DNA of 64,000 nt from Thermodesulfovibrionales bacterium (GTDB lineage: Bacteria > Nitrospirota > Thermodesulfovibrionia > Thermodesulfovibrionales > Dissulfurispiraceae). The DNA is taken from NCBI GenBank assembly GCA_020062545.1, contig JAGUWD010000017.1:53142-117141 (forward strand), in the 5' to 3' direction. The stretch's first letter is position 1. Every line of letters begins with the position of its first letter. A model generated the notes under the pieces. It worked only from the letters and a program-made list of their open reading frames with translations, was not told the origin of the DNA and did no database searches. The position numbers were made by a program, and so were the translations under genes. Below, one piece after another: positions 17,272-26,310 of this stretch.

Positions 17272-17754
17272 ATGGAACTTCACAGAGAGATAAGGTCGTT
17301 TTATATAAAGCTGCCTTATTCGTATAAGGACATTACTCCGAATATTGTGGATAGTCTATGGGAGCTTTCAAAAGACCTTGCCATAAATGCCATAGACATA
17401 AGTAAAAATAATGAGGTGCTGATACATTCCGATATTGAATTCAGTTTGGCAAACTGGAATGAGGCTGTAGGGTACCTGAGGTCTGTGACAGCGCTTTTAA
17501 ATGCAAAGAGCGGATATTTACTTGTGAGAAAAATAATAGGATTAAAGAATTCTGTGAGGACAGAACTGGAAGGATACAAGGTTACAAAGAGGGGTGTTTA
17601 TAATGCAGAGATGCCGGAGTCTCCGGATTTTATAGAGGATGTAATAAGGTTTTCAGGCAGGAACAAAAAACTCCAGCAGATAGATGCAATGGAAAAGCTG
17701 TTCAGGTTTATCGAGGAACAGGAGAAGGACAAGGATAATGAGGACGCTGGTTAG
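17272..17754 (+). CDS. Hypothetical protein upstream of tRNA-Asn
   Basis: A 160-residue soluble protein with no signal peptide or membrane segment and no family I recognise. It has an N-terminal part rich in Ile/Ser/Asn, a central hydrophobic stretch (WNEAVGYLRSVTALLNAKSGYLLVRKIIGLKNSV, about 62-95) and a highly charged helical tail (LQQIDAMEKLFRFIEEQEKDKDNEDAG). It diverges from the porin and is followed 48 bp later by tRNA-Asn. A near-consensus promoter ends 6 nt before the ATG, supporting expression as a leaderless message. Confidence 0.7.
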   Translation: MELHREIRSFYIKLPYSYKDITPNIVDSLWELSKDLAINAIDISKNNEVLIHSDIEFSLANWNEAVGYLRSVTALLNAKSGYLLVRKIIGLKNSVRTELEGYKVTKRGVYNAEMPESPDFIEDVIRFSGRNKKLQQIDAMEKLFRFIEEQEKDKDNEDAG

Positions 17755-17802
17755 TTTGACAATGGTTTAAATTTTTTGATATAAATAAGTTTTGTTAAAA
17801 TT

Positions 17803-17875
17803 TCCTGGGTAGCTCAGCCGGCAGAGCGGGTGGCTGTTAACCACTTGGTCGGGGGTTCGAGTCCCTCCCCAGGAG
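17803..17875 (+). tRNA. tRNA-Asn (GTT)
   Basis: A 73-nt cloverleaf. The acceptor TCCTGGG pairs with CCCAGGA, the D arm is GCTCAGCCGGCAGAGC, the anticodon arm GGTGG-CTGTTAA-CCACT has anticodon GTT at 17836-17838, and the T arm contains GGTTCGAGTCC. The discriminator is G. No CCA is encoded. It lies between the hypothetical gene and a bidirectional terminator. Confidence 0.96.
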
Positions 17876-17886
17876 TTTAAAGGCAT

Positions 17887-17917
17887 AAAGAGGGCGGGAT
17901 AAAATCCCGCCCTCTTT
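17887..17917. terminator. Bidirectional terminator between tRNA-Asn and hsp20
   Basis: AAAGAGGGCGGGAT and ATCCCGCCCTCTTT form a perfect 14-bp stem with a 3-nt loop. T-rich sequence follows on the plus strand, and A/T-rich sequence follows on the minus strand, so it can end both the tRNA and the hsp20 transcript. Confidence 0.85.
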
Positions 17918-17923
17918 ATATTT

Positions 17924-18379
17924 TTACGATACTTCTATTTTAATTTCCTTAGGTTTTGCCTCTTCCCTCTTTGGGAGCACTATCTCGAGCACCCCGTTTT
18001 TAAAGGATGCCTTTGCCTTTTCGCTGTCAACCTCAACAGGTAGAGCGATGGTTCTTGTGAAGCTTCCGTAGCTCCTTTCACAGGCATAGTAATCTTCTTC
18101 TTTTATTTCTTCTTCTTTTTTTACCTCGCCTTTCATGGTAAGTGAATCCTTTGTTATGGTGAGGTCGATGTCTTCTTTCTTAACGCCCGGAAGTTCTGCT
18201 TTTACCACAATCTCATTTTTCCTGTCATACATCTCGATGTTTGGAACAACCACTCCAACCTCGGGTCTTATCCAGCCTCTCCTTCTTCTGACAGGCGCAA
18301 AAAAGTCTTCGAAGAGTCTGTCCATGTCCTTTCTCATTTCTTCGAGTTCTTTTAATGGACTCCATTTTACGATTGACAT
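17924..18379 (-). CDS. Small heat-shock protein, Hsp20 family
   Basis: A 151-residue alpha-crystallin chaperone. The start is ATG 18379 (MSIVKWSPLKELEEMRKDMDRLF) because AGGAGG lies 6 nt upstream; the longer frame would run into a repeat. The crystallin domain (about 40-140) contains IEMYDRKNEIVVKAELPGVKKEDIDLT and ends with the conserved FKNGVLEIVLPKREE; a basic IKIEVS tail follows. It binds unfolding proteins for handover to ClpB and DnaK. It lies downstream of clpB on the same strand, separated by a heptad repeat. Confidence 0.95.
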   Translation of the reverse strand: MSIVKWSPLKELEEMRKDMDRLFEDFFAPVRRRRGWIRPEVGVVVPNIEMYDRKNEIVVKAELPGVKKEDIDLTITKDSLTMKGEVKKEEEIKEEDYYACERSYGSFTRTIALPVEVDSEKAKASFKNGVLEIVLPKREEAKPKEIKIEVS

Positions 18380-18396
18380 AGCCAACCTCCTGTTTA

Positions 18397-18443
18397 ATGC
18401 GTCGAGAGTCGTCATGCGCTTGACGCTCTATGCCTGACGCATT
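18397..18443. repeat. Heptad-type repeat between clpB and hsp20
   Basis: On the minus strand related 7-mers based on GCGTCA/GACGCA recur (GCGTCAGGCATAGAGCGTCA, then GCGCATGACG), flanked by AATGCGTC and GACGCATT, which makes the patch an imperfect palindrome. The same word family recurs at the moaC 3' end (33195-33230). Confidence 0.55.
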
Positions 18444-18468
18444 GTGATATTTAAAGGGTCAAAGACCC

Positions 18469-21111
18469 TTATGATACAACCTCGGCAACTGCCAACTTGC
18501 TGAATACCATTCTGCCATCTGCAAAATCCGCTTCTACTACATCTCCTTCGCTGAATGTGCCGTCAAGCAGCTTTAATGCAAGGGGATTGAGTATCTCTTT
18601 TTGAATTGCCCGTTTTAACGGCCTTGCTCCGTAAACAGGGTCATATCCTGCCTTTGCAATGAACTCCTTGGCGCTGTCGGTAAGGACAATATCAAGCTTT
18701 TTTTCGTGGAGATATTTTTTCATCCTGTTCACCTGAATCTCCACAATCTGCTTCAAAAGTTCCTCGCTCAGTGGATTGAATATGATTGTTTCGTCAATCC
18801 TGTTCAGGAACTCAGGTCTGAAGAATGTCTTAAGGTCCTCCATTACCTTTTCTTTTAATTCCTTCTCATTTTCGCTCCAATGCGCAGGTCTTCTTATTCT
18901 TTCCTCTAATATCTCCTGAATATGAGCACTGCCGATGTTTGATGTCATTATGACCACGGTGTTTCTGAAATCCACAGTGCGTCCATGCCCGTCTGTAAGC
19001 CTGCCGTCGTCAAGCAACTGAAGCAGGATGTTGAAGACCTCCGGATGCGCCTTTTCCACTTCATCGAATAGGATTACGGAATAAGGCCTTCTCCGTACCG
19101 CTTCTGTAAGCTGTCCTCCCTCTTCATATCCCACATAGCCAGGAGGCGCTCCCACGAGTCTTGACACCGTATGCCGCTCCTGATATTCGGACATGTCAAT
19201 CCTTATCATTGCAGCCTCATCGTCAAACATAAACTCTGCAAGTGCTTTTGCCAGTTCTGTCTTTCCCACGCCTGTTGGGCCGAGGAACAGAAAAGAGCCT
19301 ATGGGCCTGTTCGGGTCCTGAAGGCCTGCCCTTGCCCTCCTTATGGCATCAGATACAGCTACAATCGCCTCATCCTGTCCAACAACCCTGAGCCTCAGCC
19401 TGTCCTCCATATGTATCAGCTTCTGCACTTCTGTCTCCAGCATCCTTGAAACAGGAACACCTGTCCATTTGGACACGACCTCTGCGATGTCTTCTTCATC
19501 CACCTCTTCCTTAAGCATCTTTCTTTTTGTCTGGGTTTCTTTTAGTTTTATATTTTCAGCTTCAAGCAACTTCTGTAATTCGAGCAGACGACCATATCGT
19601 AATTCGGCAGCCTTTGTGAGGTCTCCTTCCCTTTCCGCCCTTTCCGACTCTGTCTTTGTCTTTTCTATCTGCTCCTTTATATCCCTTATCTTCTGTATCA
19701 CCTCTTTTTCGCTCAGCCACTGAGCCCTCAATGAATCCCTCTTTGCCTGGAGTTCTGCCATTTCCCTGCCGAGTTTTTCGAGTTTCTCCCTTGCATCGAG
19801 GGAGCCGTCATCCCTCATCAATGCCTGTTTTTCTATCTCGAACTGCCTTAACTTTCTTTCTATCTCGTCCAGTTCCACAGGCATGCTGTCTATCTCCATC
19901 CTTAGCCTTGCTGCTGACTCATCAATGAGGTCTATTGCCTTATCAGGCAGGAATCTGTCTGTTATGTACCTGTGGGATAGGACAGCAGCGGCTATAAGGG
20001 CGGAGTCTTTTATCTTCACTCCGTGATGGACCTCATATTTTTCTTTGAGCCCCCTCAAAATGGAGATTGTATCCTCAACAGAGGGTTCTTTTATATAAAC
20101 AGGCTGAAACCTTCTTTCAAGGGCAGGGTCCTTTTCTACATGCTTCCTGTATTCATCAACAGTTGTGGCACCAATGCATCTCAACTCTCCCCTTGCAAGG
20201 GCAGGCTTCAACATATTTGCTGCGTCAACAGCACCTTCTGCTGCGCCTGCACCAACGAGTGTGTGGAGCTCGTCTATGAAGGTTATAATCTTTCCTTCTG
20301 ACTGCTCTATCTCTTTTAAGACTGCTTTCAGTCTCTCTTCAAACTCGCCCCTGTATTTTGAGCCTGCAACGAGACTGCCTATATCGAGGGCAATCAATCT
20401 CTTATCCCTTAAGGTTTCGGGGACATCCCCTGCAACTATCCTCTGCGCAAGTCCTTCTGCTATTGCTGTTTTGCCAACACCCGGGTCACCTATAGGCACC
20501 GGATTATTTTTTGTCCTTCTCGACAGTACATGAATCACCCTTCTTATCTCCTCATCCCTTCCAATCACAGGGTCGAGCTTCCCTTTTTTTGCGAGATCTG
20601 TAAGGTCTTTGGCATAGCGTGCAATAGCCTGGTACTTTTCTTCGGGATTAGGGTCTGTTACACGGTGAACCCCTCGTATCTCCCTCATTGCGGACAGGAT
20701 ATTATCAGGTTCTGCGCCGTATCTTTTTAGGATATCCGATGCCGGGCCATATGCCTTTGAAATGGCAATGAGCAGATGCTCGACGCTTATGAATTCATCT
20801 GTTAAATGCGTTGCCTCTTCAAATGCCTTTTCCAGCACTGCTTTTAGTCTTGGAGCTATATAGATCTGTCCGAGAGGTGTTGCTCCTGAGACCTTCGGGA
20901 ACTTTTCTATTTCCTTATCAACATCTGCTTTTAATGAATTTATGTCTACATTAAGGCGCTTGAGTATCTGGTATGCTATTCCATCTTCATCTTCAAGCAG
21001 CGCATAAAGGAGATGCTCCACATCGAGCTGTTGATTGCCTTTTACCTCTGCAATCCTCTGGGCCTCCTGCAGCGCCTCCTGGCTCTTTAGTGTCAATTTA
21101 TCCAATCTCAT
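18469..21111 (-). CDS. clpB: ClpB disaggregase (Hsp100)
   Basis: An 880-residue ClpB with all domains: two Clp-N repeats (about 1-150), AAA1 with Walker [15 protein letters not shown] near 208 and Walker [11 protein letters not shown], a coiled-coil middle domain (about 400-535), AAA2 with Walker [15 protein letters not shown] near 612 and [14 protein letters not shown], and the C-terminal D2-small domain. With DnaK/DnaJ it resolubilises aggregates using ATP. It lies downstream of dnaJ and hspR on the same strand, about 110 bp after hspR across a palindromic repeat, so it is probably part of the HspR-controlled unit. Confidence 0.97.
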   Translation of the reverse strand: MRLDKLTLKSQEALQEAQRIAEVKGNQQLDVEHLLYALLEDEDGIAYQILKRLNVDINSLKADVDKEIEKFPKVSGATPLGQIYIAPRLKAVLEKAFEEATHLTDEFISVEHLLIAISKAYGPASDILKRYGAEPDNILSAMREIRGVHRVTDPNPEEKYQAIARYAKDLTDLAKKGKLDPVIGRDEEIRRVIHVLSRRTKNNPVPIGDPGVGKTAIAEGLAQRIVAGDVPETLRDKRLIALDIGSLVAGSKYRGEFEERLKAVLKEIEQSEGKIITFIDELHTLVGAGAAEGAVDAANMLKPALARGELRCIGATTVDEYRKHVEKDPALERRFQPVYIKEPSVEDTISILRGLKEKYEVHHGVKIKDSALIAAAVLSHRYITDRFLPDKAIDLIDESAARLRMEIDSMPVELDEIERKLRQFEIEKQALMRDDGSLDAREKLEKLGREMAELQAKRDSLRAQWLSEKEVIQKIRDIKEQIEKTKTESERAEREGDLTKAAELRYGRLLELQKLLEAENIKLKETQTKRKMLKEEVDEEDIAEVVSKWTGVPVSRMLETEVQKLIHMEDRLRLRVVGQDEAIVAVSDAIRRARAGLQDPNRPIGSFLFLGPTGVGKTELAKALAEFMFDDEAAMIRIDMSEYQERHTVSRLVGAPPGYVGYEEGGQLTEAVRRRPYSVILFDEVEKAHPEVFNILLQLLDDGRLTDGHGRTVDFRNTVVIMTSNIGSAHIQEILEERIRRPAHWSENEKELKEKVMEDLKTFFRPEFLNRIDETIIFNPLSEELLKQIVEIQVNRMKKYLHEKKLDIVLTDSAKEFIAKAGYDPVYGARPLKRAIQKEILNPLALKLLDGTFSEGDVVEADFADGRMVFSKLAVAEVVS

Positions 21112-21132
21112 GTTTCCTCCTCTAATTTAGCT

Positions 21133-21199
21133 GTCATTGCGAGCGTAGCGAAGCAATCTCGTTTTAGATCGCTTCGTCGCTGTTGTTCCTCGCAATGAC
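21133..21199. repeat. Dispersed palindromic repeat (TCATTGCGAG type)
   Basis: GTCATTGCGAG (21133-21143) faces CTCGCAATGAC (21189-21199) in perfect 11-bp inverted orientation. Inside are AGCGAAGC and GCTTCGTCGCT, a second imperfect stem. This word (GTCATTGCGAGcG..GCGAAGCAATCTC) is known as a dispersed short repeat in several unrelated bacterial groups. It fills most of the hspR-clpB gap. I saw only one copy here. Confidence 0.75.
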
Positions 21200-21222
21200 C
21201 TGACACAAAATTGCTTTATGTT

Positions 21223-21576
21223 TTATTCTTCTGAGAATATCCTTCTTAATCGTTCTTCAAATTGCCGTCTTATGTCATTTTCCATGAAGCGCATCATTTC
21301 CCTCATCTCTTCCTGCATTGCCTGTATCCTGTTTCTCATGCGGAGGATTATATCCACACCAGCCTTATTAACTCCGAGCTCCTTTGTGAGCTTTATGACA
21401 AGATTCAGCCTCTCTATATCCTCGTCAGAATAGAGTCTTTGCTTGTTTACCCTATGTGGACGCACAAACCCTTCCCTCTCGTACATCCTCAGTGTCTGTG
21501 GATGCACTTCAAGGATTCTTGAAACCACGCTTATCATATATACAGGGCTGCTTCTGTCCTGTCTCTTTCTGACCAT
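21223..21576 (-). CDS. hspR: HspR heat-shock repressor (MerR family)
   Basis: A 117-residue MerR-type regulator. The winged helix-turn-helix (about 12-80) contains YMISVVSRILEVHPQTLRMYEREGFVRPHRVNKQRLYSDEDIERL, the HspR hallmark, then a short coiled coil. In actinobacteria, Helicobacter and others HspR binds HAIR operators with DnaK as co-repressor and controls dnaK/clpB operons. It lies 2 bp after dnaJ and upstream of clpB. A HAIR-like 21-bp palindrome overlaps the dnaJ promoter. Confidence 0.94.
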   Translation of the reverse strand: MVRKRQDRSSPVYMISVVSRILEVHPQTLRMYEREGFVRPHRVNKQRLYSDEDIERLNLVIKLTKELGVNKAGVDIILRMRNRIQAMQEEMREMMRFMENDIRRQFEERLRRIFSEE

Positions 21577-21578
21577 TC

Positions 21579-22652
21579 CTATTGCCTCCTTATCCCCTTT
21601 CTCGGATCTTCTTTATAAAGGGCCTCTATTTTATTTATTGCCTCTTTTGCACTCTCAGGAATGTCTTTTGGAACTACTATCTTTATATCTACATATTCAT
21701 CGCCTCTGTGTTTTGTTTTTGGAGAAATAAAACCTTTTCCTGAAAGTTTGAATCGCTGGCCTCCTTGAGTTCCCTGCGGCAGTTTCATTACAGCAGTGCC
21801 GTCTATTGTCGGCACCTCTATCTTTGCGCCAAATGCGGCCTCGCCAAAGGTTACAGGCAACTGCAAATAAATATCATCGCCTTTTCTCTTAAACACAGGA
21901 TGTGGCCTTATAGTTATTTCAATAAGCAGATCGCCTGCCGGCCCTCCTCCTGTGCCTGCATTGCCCATGCCTCTGAGTTTTACAATAGAACCATTATCAA
22001 CACCCGCCGGTATTTTTACCTTTACTGACTCTGTGTATACAGTTTTGCCTCTTCCTCCGCATTTCTTGCATATGGATGTAATCTTTCTGCCTGTGCCGTG
22101 GCATTCCGGGCAGGTCTGGGCGATCTTGAAAAAGCCTTTTGAAGTCTGTATTTTCCCTGTGCCTCTGCACATGGGGCATGTTTGAGAAGACTCTGCTCCT
22201 GTACTGTTGCAGGCATCGCAATTAATAGTCCTTGTAATGCTTATCGGTTTGGTTACTCCAGTGAATGCATCCTCGAGAGTGAGTTCCACTTCCATAAGTA
22301 TGTCTTCGCCCCTGGCATAATGCTCTGCTGCCCCGAATCTCGTGCCAAATATATCTCCGAATATATCGCCGAAGTCAAAGGCCTCTTCAAATCCAGACCA
22401 CTTGAATCCCTCAAATCCTGGAAACTCATAAGCGGTTCCTGCCCTATCGTATTCTGCACGCTTTTGTGGGTCGCCGAGCACAGCGTATGCCTCGTTTATC
22501 TCCTTGAATTTCTCCTCGGCAGTCTTGTCTCCCGGATTTAGGTCAGGATGATACTTCCGCGCAAGCCTTCTGAAAGCCTTTTTAATCTCATCCTGAGATG
22601 CATCCTTGCTGACACCGAGTATCTGGTAATAGTCTTTTACTGATGTGGACAT
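21579..22652 (-). CDS. dnaJ: DnaJ chaperone (Hsp40) with zinc-finger domain
   Basis: A 357-residue type I DnaJ. The J-domain (about 5-70) has the HPD triad in [11 protein letters not shown], which stimulates DnaK. A Gly/Phe segment (about 75-105) is followed by four zinc repeats ([32 protein letters not shown]) and the C-terminal substrate-binding domains. GGAGAAG precedes the ATG. It heads the dnaJ-hspR-clpB unit. No dnaK or grpE is in the window, so its ATPase partner is elsewhere. Confidence 0.95.
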   Translation of the reverse strand: MSTSVKDYYQILGVSKDASQDEIKKAFRRLARKYHPDLNPGDKTAEEKFKEINEAYAVLGDPQKRAEYDRAGTAYEFPGFEGFKWSGFEEAFDFGDIFGDIFGTRFGAAEHYARGEDILMEVELTLEDAFTGVTKPISITRTINCDACNSTGAESSQTCPMCRGTGKIQTSKGFFKIAQTCPECHGTGRKITSICKKCGGRGKTVYTESVKVKIPAGVDNGSIVKLRGMGNAGTGGGPAGDLLIEITIRPHPVFKRKGDDIYLQLPVTFGEAAFGAKIEVPTIDGTAVMKLPQGTQGGQRFKLSGKGFISPKTKHRGDEYVDIKIVVPKDIPESAKEAINKIEALYKEDPRKGIRRQ

Positions 22653-22674
22653 CTTCTCTCCTTTGTCTGTTCAT

Positions 22675-22704
22675 ATAATAATACTTTAGTCATAGTTTGT
22701 CAAG
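22675..22704 (-). promoter_or_regulatory. dnaJ-hspR promoter with HAIR-like HspR operator
   Basis: On the minus strand TTGACA (22698-22703), 17 bp, TATTAT (22675-22680) is a near-perfect sigma-70 promoter 23 bp before the dnaJ ATG. Overlapping it, CTTGACA-N7-ACTAAAG (22684-22704) matches the HAIR consensus CTTGAGT-N7-ACTCAAG at 11 of 14 positions with the correct 7-bp spacer. HspR bound here would cover the -35 and spacer, giving autoregulation of dnaJ-hspR (and clpB by read-through). Confidence 0.75.
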
Positions 22705-22747
22705 TATTTTTATCCGATTGCAGTCCGTAAAGAAACTTTCTAATACA

Positions 22748-22892
22748 GGATAGCAGGTGTGACGAAAAGCCTTAAAAAGCGATACCTTAGAGTCGAACTC
22801 TCCCGCTGTTATTACTATTGCATTTAGCAGAAAAACAGGCAATACGGTTTCTTATCGCATTATTTAAGACTTTGAGTGCATACCTGCTATCC
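22748..22892 (+). repeat. Structured inverted-repeat element, copy A
   Basis: Nested stems close a conserved core. GGATAGCAGGT (22748) pairs with ACCTGCTATCC (22882). AAAGCCTTAAA (22766) pairs with TTTAAGACTTT (22863), one mismatch. GCGATA (22779) pairs with TATCGC (22853). The 80-nt core holds ACCTTAGAGTCGA, CCCGCTGTTA, GCATTTAGCAG and AAACAGGCA, all shared with copy B at 54.6 kb. A 7-bp hairpin GTTTACG/CGTAAAC follows at 22895-22916, and TCCGTAAAGAA precedes at 22724. It occupies most of the dnaJ-DUF3108 gap; no ORF is seen. Confidence 0.75.
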
Positions 22893-22929
22893 ATGTTTAC
22901 GCATTTAGACGTAAACAGTGGGTATGCTT

Positions 22930-23655
22930 CTAATACTTCCCGCCGACAAGGACTGCCTTGACAGAGCCAAGCTGCACTTTGGTTTTCAGCAGCACCGGCG
23001 TTCTCTTTTCATCATCGGTAAGCCAGATCAGGATGTCTCCTTTTCTGTAAAAGATGCCTTCTGATTTCATTATGGGCTTTATGAGAATGGTTTTGAATGT
23101 ACCGAGGGGTGTTTCAACAGTCTCTTTATTTAAGACCTGTACCTCAGCCTTATATAATTTTTTGCTGTCGAACACTTCAATAAAAACCGATTTGCCAACT
23201 TTCAAAGGAAGTTGTCTGACATAATAAAGGCAGGAGAGTGGATCGAGGGCTGAATCGTTTATGGCATGACTTGTTGTTTCATTGTTGAGATGGTTTATGT
23301 ATTTGGCCGTTTTTGCAGCATGGTCAAAGATGATCTCCTTATCCCTCCTGTATTTCCCTTCTCTGAGCTTTATCCTGTAGTTTTGAGGAATTCCCACAAA
23401 ATTTTGAATCCGCTCTTTCTTTAATGTGCTGACTACGGTATCCTCTACAGTATAAAAGATGGATACCCATTTTGCAGATTTCGCTTTTGATATAAATTGT
23501 ATATGAGAGCCATTGTCTTTTGCCTCAAGGACGGACTCTCCTGTTTTAATGCCAGCCCATGTAAGGTCGTACTGTAGCCTTTCAGGAATATCAAAGGCAA
23601 AGGCATTAGCAGGAAAATGTATGACGAATACAAAAAGCAAGAATTTAAATTTCAT
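22930..23655 (-). CDS. DUF3108 periplasmic protein
   Basis: A 241-residue exported protein. The signal peptide (about 1-20, ending NAFAF) is followed by a beta-rich domain typical of DUF3108: [23 protein letters not shown], then [51 protein letters not shown] and a closing [17 protein letters not shown]. The family is found in the periplasm of diderms and its role is not established. It stands alone, back to back with hisA (37 bp between starts), with structured repeat A downstream. Confidence 0.85.
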   Translation of the reverse strand: MKFKFLLFVFVIHFPANAFAFDIPERLQYDLTWAGIKTGESVLEAKDNGSHIQFISKAKSAKWVSIFYTVEDTVVSTLKKERIQNFVGIPQNYRIKLREGKYRRDKEIIFDHAAKTAKYINHLNNETTSHAINDSALDPLSCLYYVRQLPLKVGKSVFIEVFDSKKLYKAEVQVLNKETVETPLGTFKTILIKPIMKSEGIFYRKGDILIWLTDDEKRTPVLLKTKVQLGSVKAVLVGGKY

Positions 23656-23692
23656 ATTTCATTTCCTAATCTGCTTTTTGTTATATTACTCT

Positions 23693-24418
23693 ATGCTTAT
23701 AATTCCTGCAATAGATTTAAAGGACGGCCTCTGCGTAAGGCTTCTTCAGGGAAAGAAGGAGGATGCCACGGTTTATTCTGATGCCCCTGCATCAACTGCT
23801 CAAAGATGGGAGTCATGTGGCGCAAGGCTCCTCCATGTTGTTGACCTCGACGGCGCATTTACGGGCAATCAAAAAAATATAGAGAGCATCCGTAGAATCA
23901 GGGAAGCGGTAAACATGGATATAGAAGTGGGCGGAGGAATAAGGGATATGGAGAGGATTGACCTGCTCATATCCATTGGAATCAACAGGGTGATTCTTGG
24001 TACTGTTGCCATAGAAAAACCAGAGCTTGTAAAAGAGGCATGTAAAAGGTATCCCGGTAAAGTGATTGTTGGTATCGATGCGAAGAGCGGTTTTGTTGCT
24101 GTAAAGGGATGGGTGGAGGTCACCAAGGTTAAGGCAGTAGAACTTGCCCTGAGAATGCAAGATTATGGTGTATGGGGGATAATTTATACTGATATATCAA
24201 AAGACGGGATGATGACCGGGCCGAATATCGAGGCAACACGTGAAATGGTGGAGAATCTAAATATCCCGGTTATAGCGTCAGGAGGAGTATCGTCAATCAA
24301 TGATATTAAAAATTTAATGACAATAAAAAATCTCTGGGGAGCAATCACAGGGAAGGCAATATATTCCGGAGCGATTGATCTAAAGGAAGCAATAAAATTA
24401 ACAGAAGGATATTTTTGA
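23693..24418 (+). CDS. hisA: Phosphoribosyl-formimino-AICAR-P isomerase HisA
   Basis: A 241-residue TIM barrel starting [17 protein letters not shown] at ATG 23693; the frame is open far upstream but that part overlaps the DUF3108 start and is not HisA. Motifs: [10 protein letters not shown] near 45 (first Asp), VGGGIRD near 80, [16 protein letters not shown] near 165 (second Asp and phosphate loop) and IASGGVSS near 199. It performs the fourth step of histidine synthesis. TATATT ends 5 nt before the ATG and there is no Shine-Dalgarno, suggesting a leaderless message. hisF follows after one base. Confidence 0.95.
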   Translation: MLIIPAIDLKDGLCVRLLQGKKEDATVYSDAPASTAQRWESCGARLLHVVDLDGAFTGNQKNIESIRRIREAVNMDIEVGGGIRDMERIDLLISIGINRVILGTVAIEKPELVKEACKRYPGKVIVGIDAKSGFVAVKGWVEVTKVKAVELALRMQDYGVWGIIYTDISKDGMMTGPNIEATREMVENLNIPVIASGGVSSINDIKNLMTIKNLWGAITGKAIYSGAIDLKEAIKLTEGYF

Positions 24419-24419
24419 T

Positions 24420-25274
24420 ATGCTTGCAAAGAGAATAATACCATGCCTTGATGTGAAGGACGGAAGGGTTGTAAAAGGTGTAAAGTTTGTTGAAATAAGG
24501 GATGCAGGAGACCCTGTTGACAACGCGATTTATTATGACGAACAGGGTGCTGATGAGCTTGTGTTTTTAGACATTACAGCGTCACATGAAAAAAGAAAGA
24601 TAATCCTTGATGTTGTAGAAAAGACCGCTACAGATGTGTTCATGCCGCTTACCGTAGGCGGAGGAATAAAGGCGCTTGATGATATTAGAGATTTATTGAA
24701 TGCCGGATGTGACAAGGTTTCGATAAACACGACAGCGGTAAATAATCCTGAATTTATAAAAGCCGCGGCAGAGCGTTTCGGGAGCCAGTGCATAGTCGTA
24801 GCCATAGACGCAAAGCGTGTGCATGACTCAAGGTTTGAGATAGACCAAAAAAGAGAAGTCCCGGAATGGCTGAACTATTCTTCCGAGTTAAAACAGAGAC
24901 TTTTTATCGAAAATCCATCTGAAAAGGCATGGGAGGTCTATACACACGGAGGCAGAAGGCCAAAAGGCATAAATGCAGTTGAATGGGCAAAATATATGGA
25001 AGAACTTGGCGCGGGAGAGATACTGCTTACGAGCATGGATAGGGACGGGACAAAGGACGGATACGATTTAGAGCTTACGAGGGCTGTTTCAGAGGCAGTA
25101 TCGATACCTGTAATCGCATCCGGAGGCGTTGGAAATCTTGAGCATCTGTATGAGGGCATTGTCAAGGGTAAAGCAGATGCAGTGCTTGCAGCATCAATAT
25201 TTCATTACAGGGAATACTCTATCAGAGAGGCGAAGGAGTACTTGAAGAATAAAGGAGTGCCTGTAAGGCTGTAA
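24420..25274 (+). CDS. hisF: Imidazole glycerol phosphate synthase cyclase HisF, with insertion
   Basis: A 284-residue HisF, about 30 longer than usual. The opening [20 protein letters not shown] includes catalytic Asp11, TVGGGI is near 79, [16 protein letters not shown] carries the second catalytic Asp and IASGGVG is the phosphate site. The extra length is one insert, about residues 134-169, between VVAIDAKRV and AWEVYTHGG, a surface loop after a central barrel strand. It ends convergently inside the PP-loop gene by 53 bp. Its partner HisH is not adjacent. Confidence 0.95.
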   Translation: MLAKRIIPCLDVKDGRVVKGVKFVEIRDAGDPVDNAIYYDEQGADELVFLDITASHEKRKIILDVVEKTATDVFMPLTVGGGIKALDDIRDLLNAGCDKVSINTTAVNNPEFIKAAAERFGSQCIVVAIDAKRVHDSRFEIDQKREVPEWLNYSSELKQRLFIENPSEKAWEVYTHGGRRPKGINAVEWAKYMEELGAGEILLTSMDRDGTKDGYDLELTRAVSEAVSIPVIASGGVGNLEHLYEGIVKGKADAVLAASIFHYREYSIREAKEYLKNKGVPVRL

Positions 25275-26298
25275 CTTCTTTAAGAGGCTGTATTCTGAAA
25301 TAATCAAGAATGCTGTTTGTTGCAGGAGTTGCCTGAATCTTAAATTTCGAGTCTTTTCCAACAACCGTGACTTCTACAACGGGTAGTTGTTTCGCATCAG
25401 AATACCTTGCACATATCGATGCAGCAAGTTTTAAATCCTCATCAGTTGGGTCACCATCTGCATTGGCGCAAACAATTGTCAAAGGGCTCCCAAATCCATC
25501 CACCCATAATAGATAATCGGCATTTTCTGCCAATGTCTGGATTGTGTTATTCTCGTTCTCATCCCTTCCGACAATTATCCTGCGCTTATCAGAAATTCTG
25601 AAATGGCGACCAATTCTTAAGAGGTTTATATCCTTTACAGAAGGTGATGGATTATGAATCAGCAATTCCTTTAAACGATAAGAATATAAGGGGTCTGTAA
25701 GCAGACAGCCGCCTGCAGGCGCTGGATATTCTGTTAATCCCATTTCCTTTGCCAGGGACATCTGCGGCTTTCTCGACCTTCCGTGAAAGTTCCAGAGAAG
25801 TTCTCTGTTCACAATCCCCATCTGCTCTGGGATAGTTGGTTTTAAAAGCTTTGCGCTTAGAGGTCGTAATACATAACCCTCCAAGCCTGCCTCTCTGTCT
25901 ATTTTCGGGAATGTATCTCTCCTCTGGCTCATAGGTCGTTGATAGAGCACTTCTCCTGTTATGATAAAATCAGCTCCGACCATTTTCATAAATTCCTTTG
26001 CCTCTCTAAGCATCAATATTCTGCAGTCAATGCAAGGGTTCATATTCTTGCCGTGTCCGAATTTAGGGTTCTTTACTATCTCTATGAATTTGTCCGATAG
26101 ATGGCAGAGCTTTACCTCGAAGCCGAACTTTTCAGAGGCTGCAAACGGATTCTTTGAACAAGATGATTTATCAGAGATGTCACAGCCGAAATGTGTAAGG
26201 AATGTTATTGCGGTGACCTTTATCCCCTGCCTCATTGCAACGAGTATGGCAAGGGTGCTGTCAAGACCTCCTGAATATAGTGCAATTGCTTTAGGCAT
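25222..26298 (-). CDS. PP-loop ATP pyrophosphatase (tRNA-thiolation-like) with C-terminal extension
   Basis: A 358-residue protein. The N-terminal PP-loop is SGGLDSTLA at about 9-17. Cys residues follow (CDISDKSSC near 40 and NPCIDCR near 88), then [20 protein letters not shown], as in the MnmA/ThiI superfamily that adenylates tRNA uridine for sulfur transfer. [14 protein letters not shown] near 190 is conserved in this subgroup. The C-terminal third (about 220-335, [21 protein letters not shown]) resembles the RNA-binding domain of NFACT proteins. The likely role is RNA modification, but the exact base is not determined. Confidence 0.75.
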   Translation of the reverse strand: MPKAIALYSGGLDSTLAILVAMRQGIKVTAITFLTHFGCDISDKSSCSKNPFAASEKFGFEVKLCHLSDKFIEIVKNPKFGHGKNMNPCIDCRILMLREAKEFMKMVGADFIITGEVLYQRPMSQRRDTFPKIDREAGLEGYVLRPLSAKLLKPTIPEQMGIVNRELLWNFHGRSRKPQMSLAKEMGLTEYPAPAGGCLLTDPLYSYRLKELLIHNPSPSVKDINLLRIGRHFRISDKRRIIVGRDENENNTIQTLAENADYLLWVDGFGSPLTIVCANADGDPTDEDLKLAASICARYSDAKQLPVVEVTVVGKDSKFKIQATPATNSILDYFRIQPLKEVTALQALLYSSSTPSPL

Positions 26299-26310
26299 AC
26301 TCGTGTGTTT

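Noticed and set aside
23513..23692. 60-codon upstream extension of hisA
   Set aside because: HisA proteins start at [12 protein letters not shown]; the extension overlaps the DUF3108 start on the other strand and has no ribosome-binding site.
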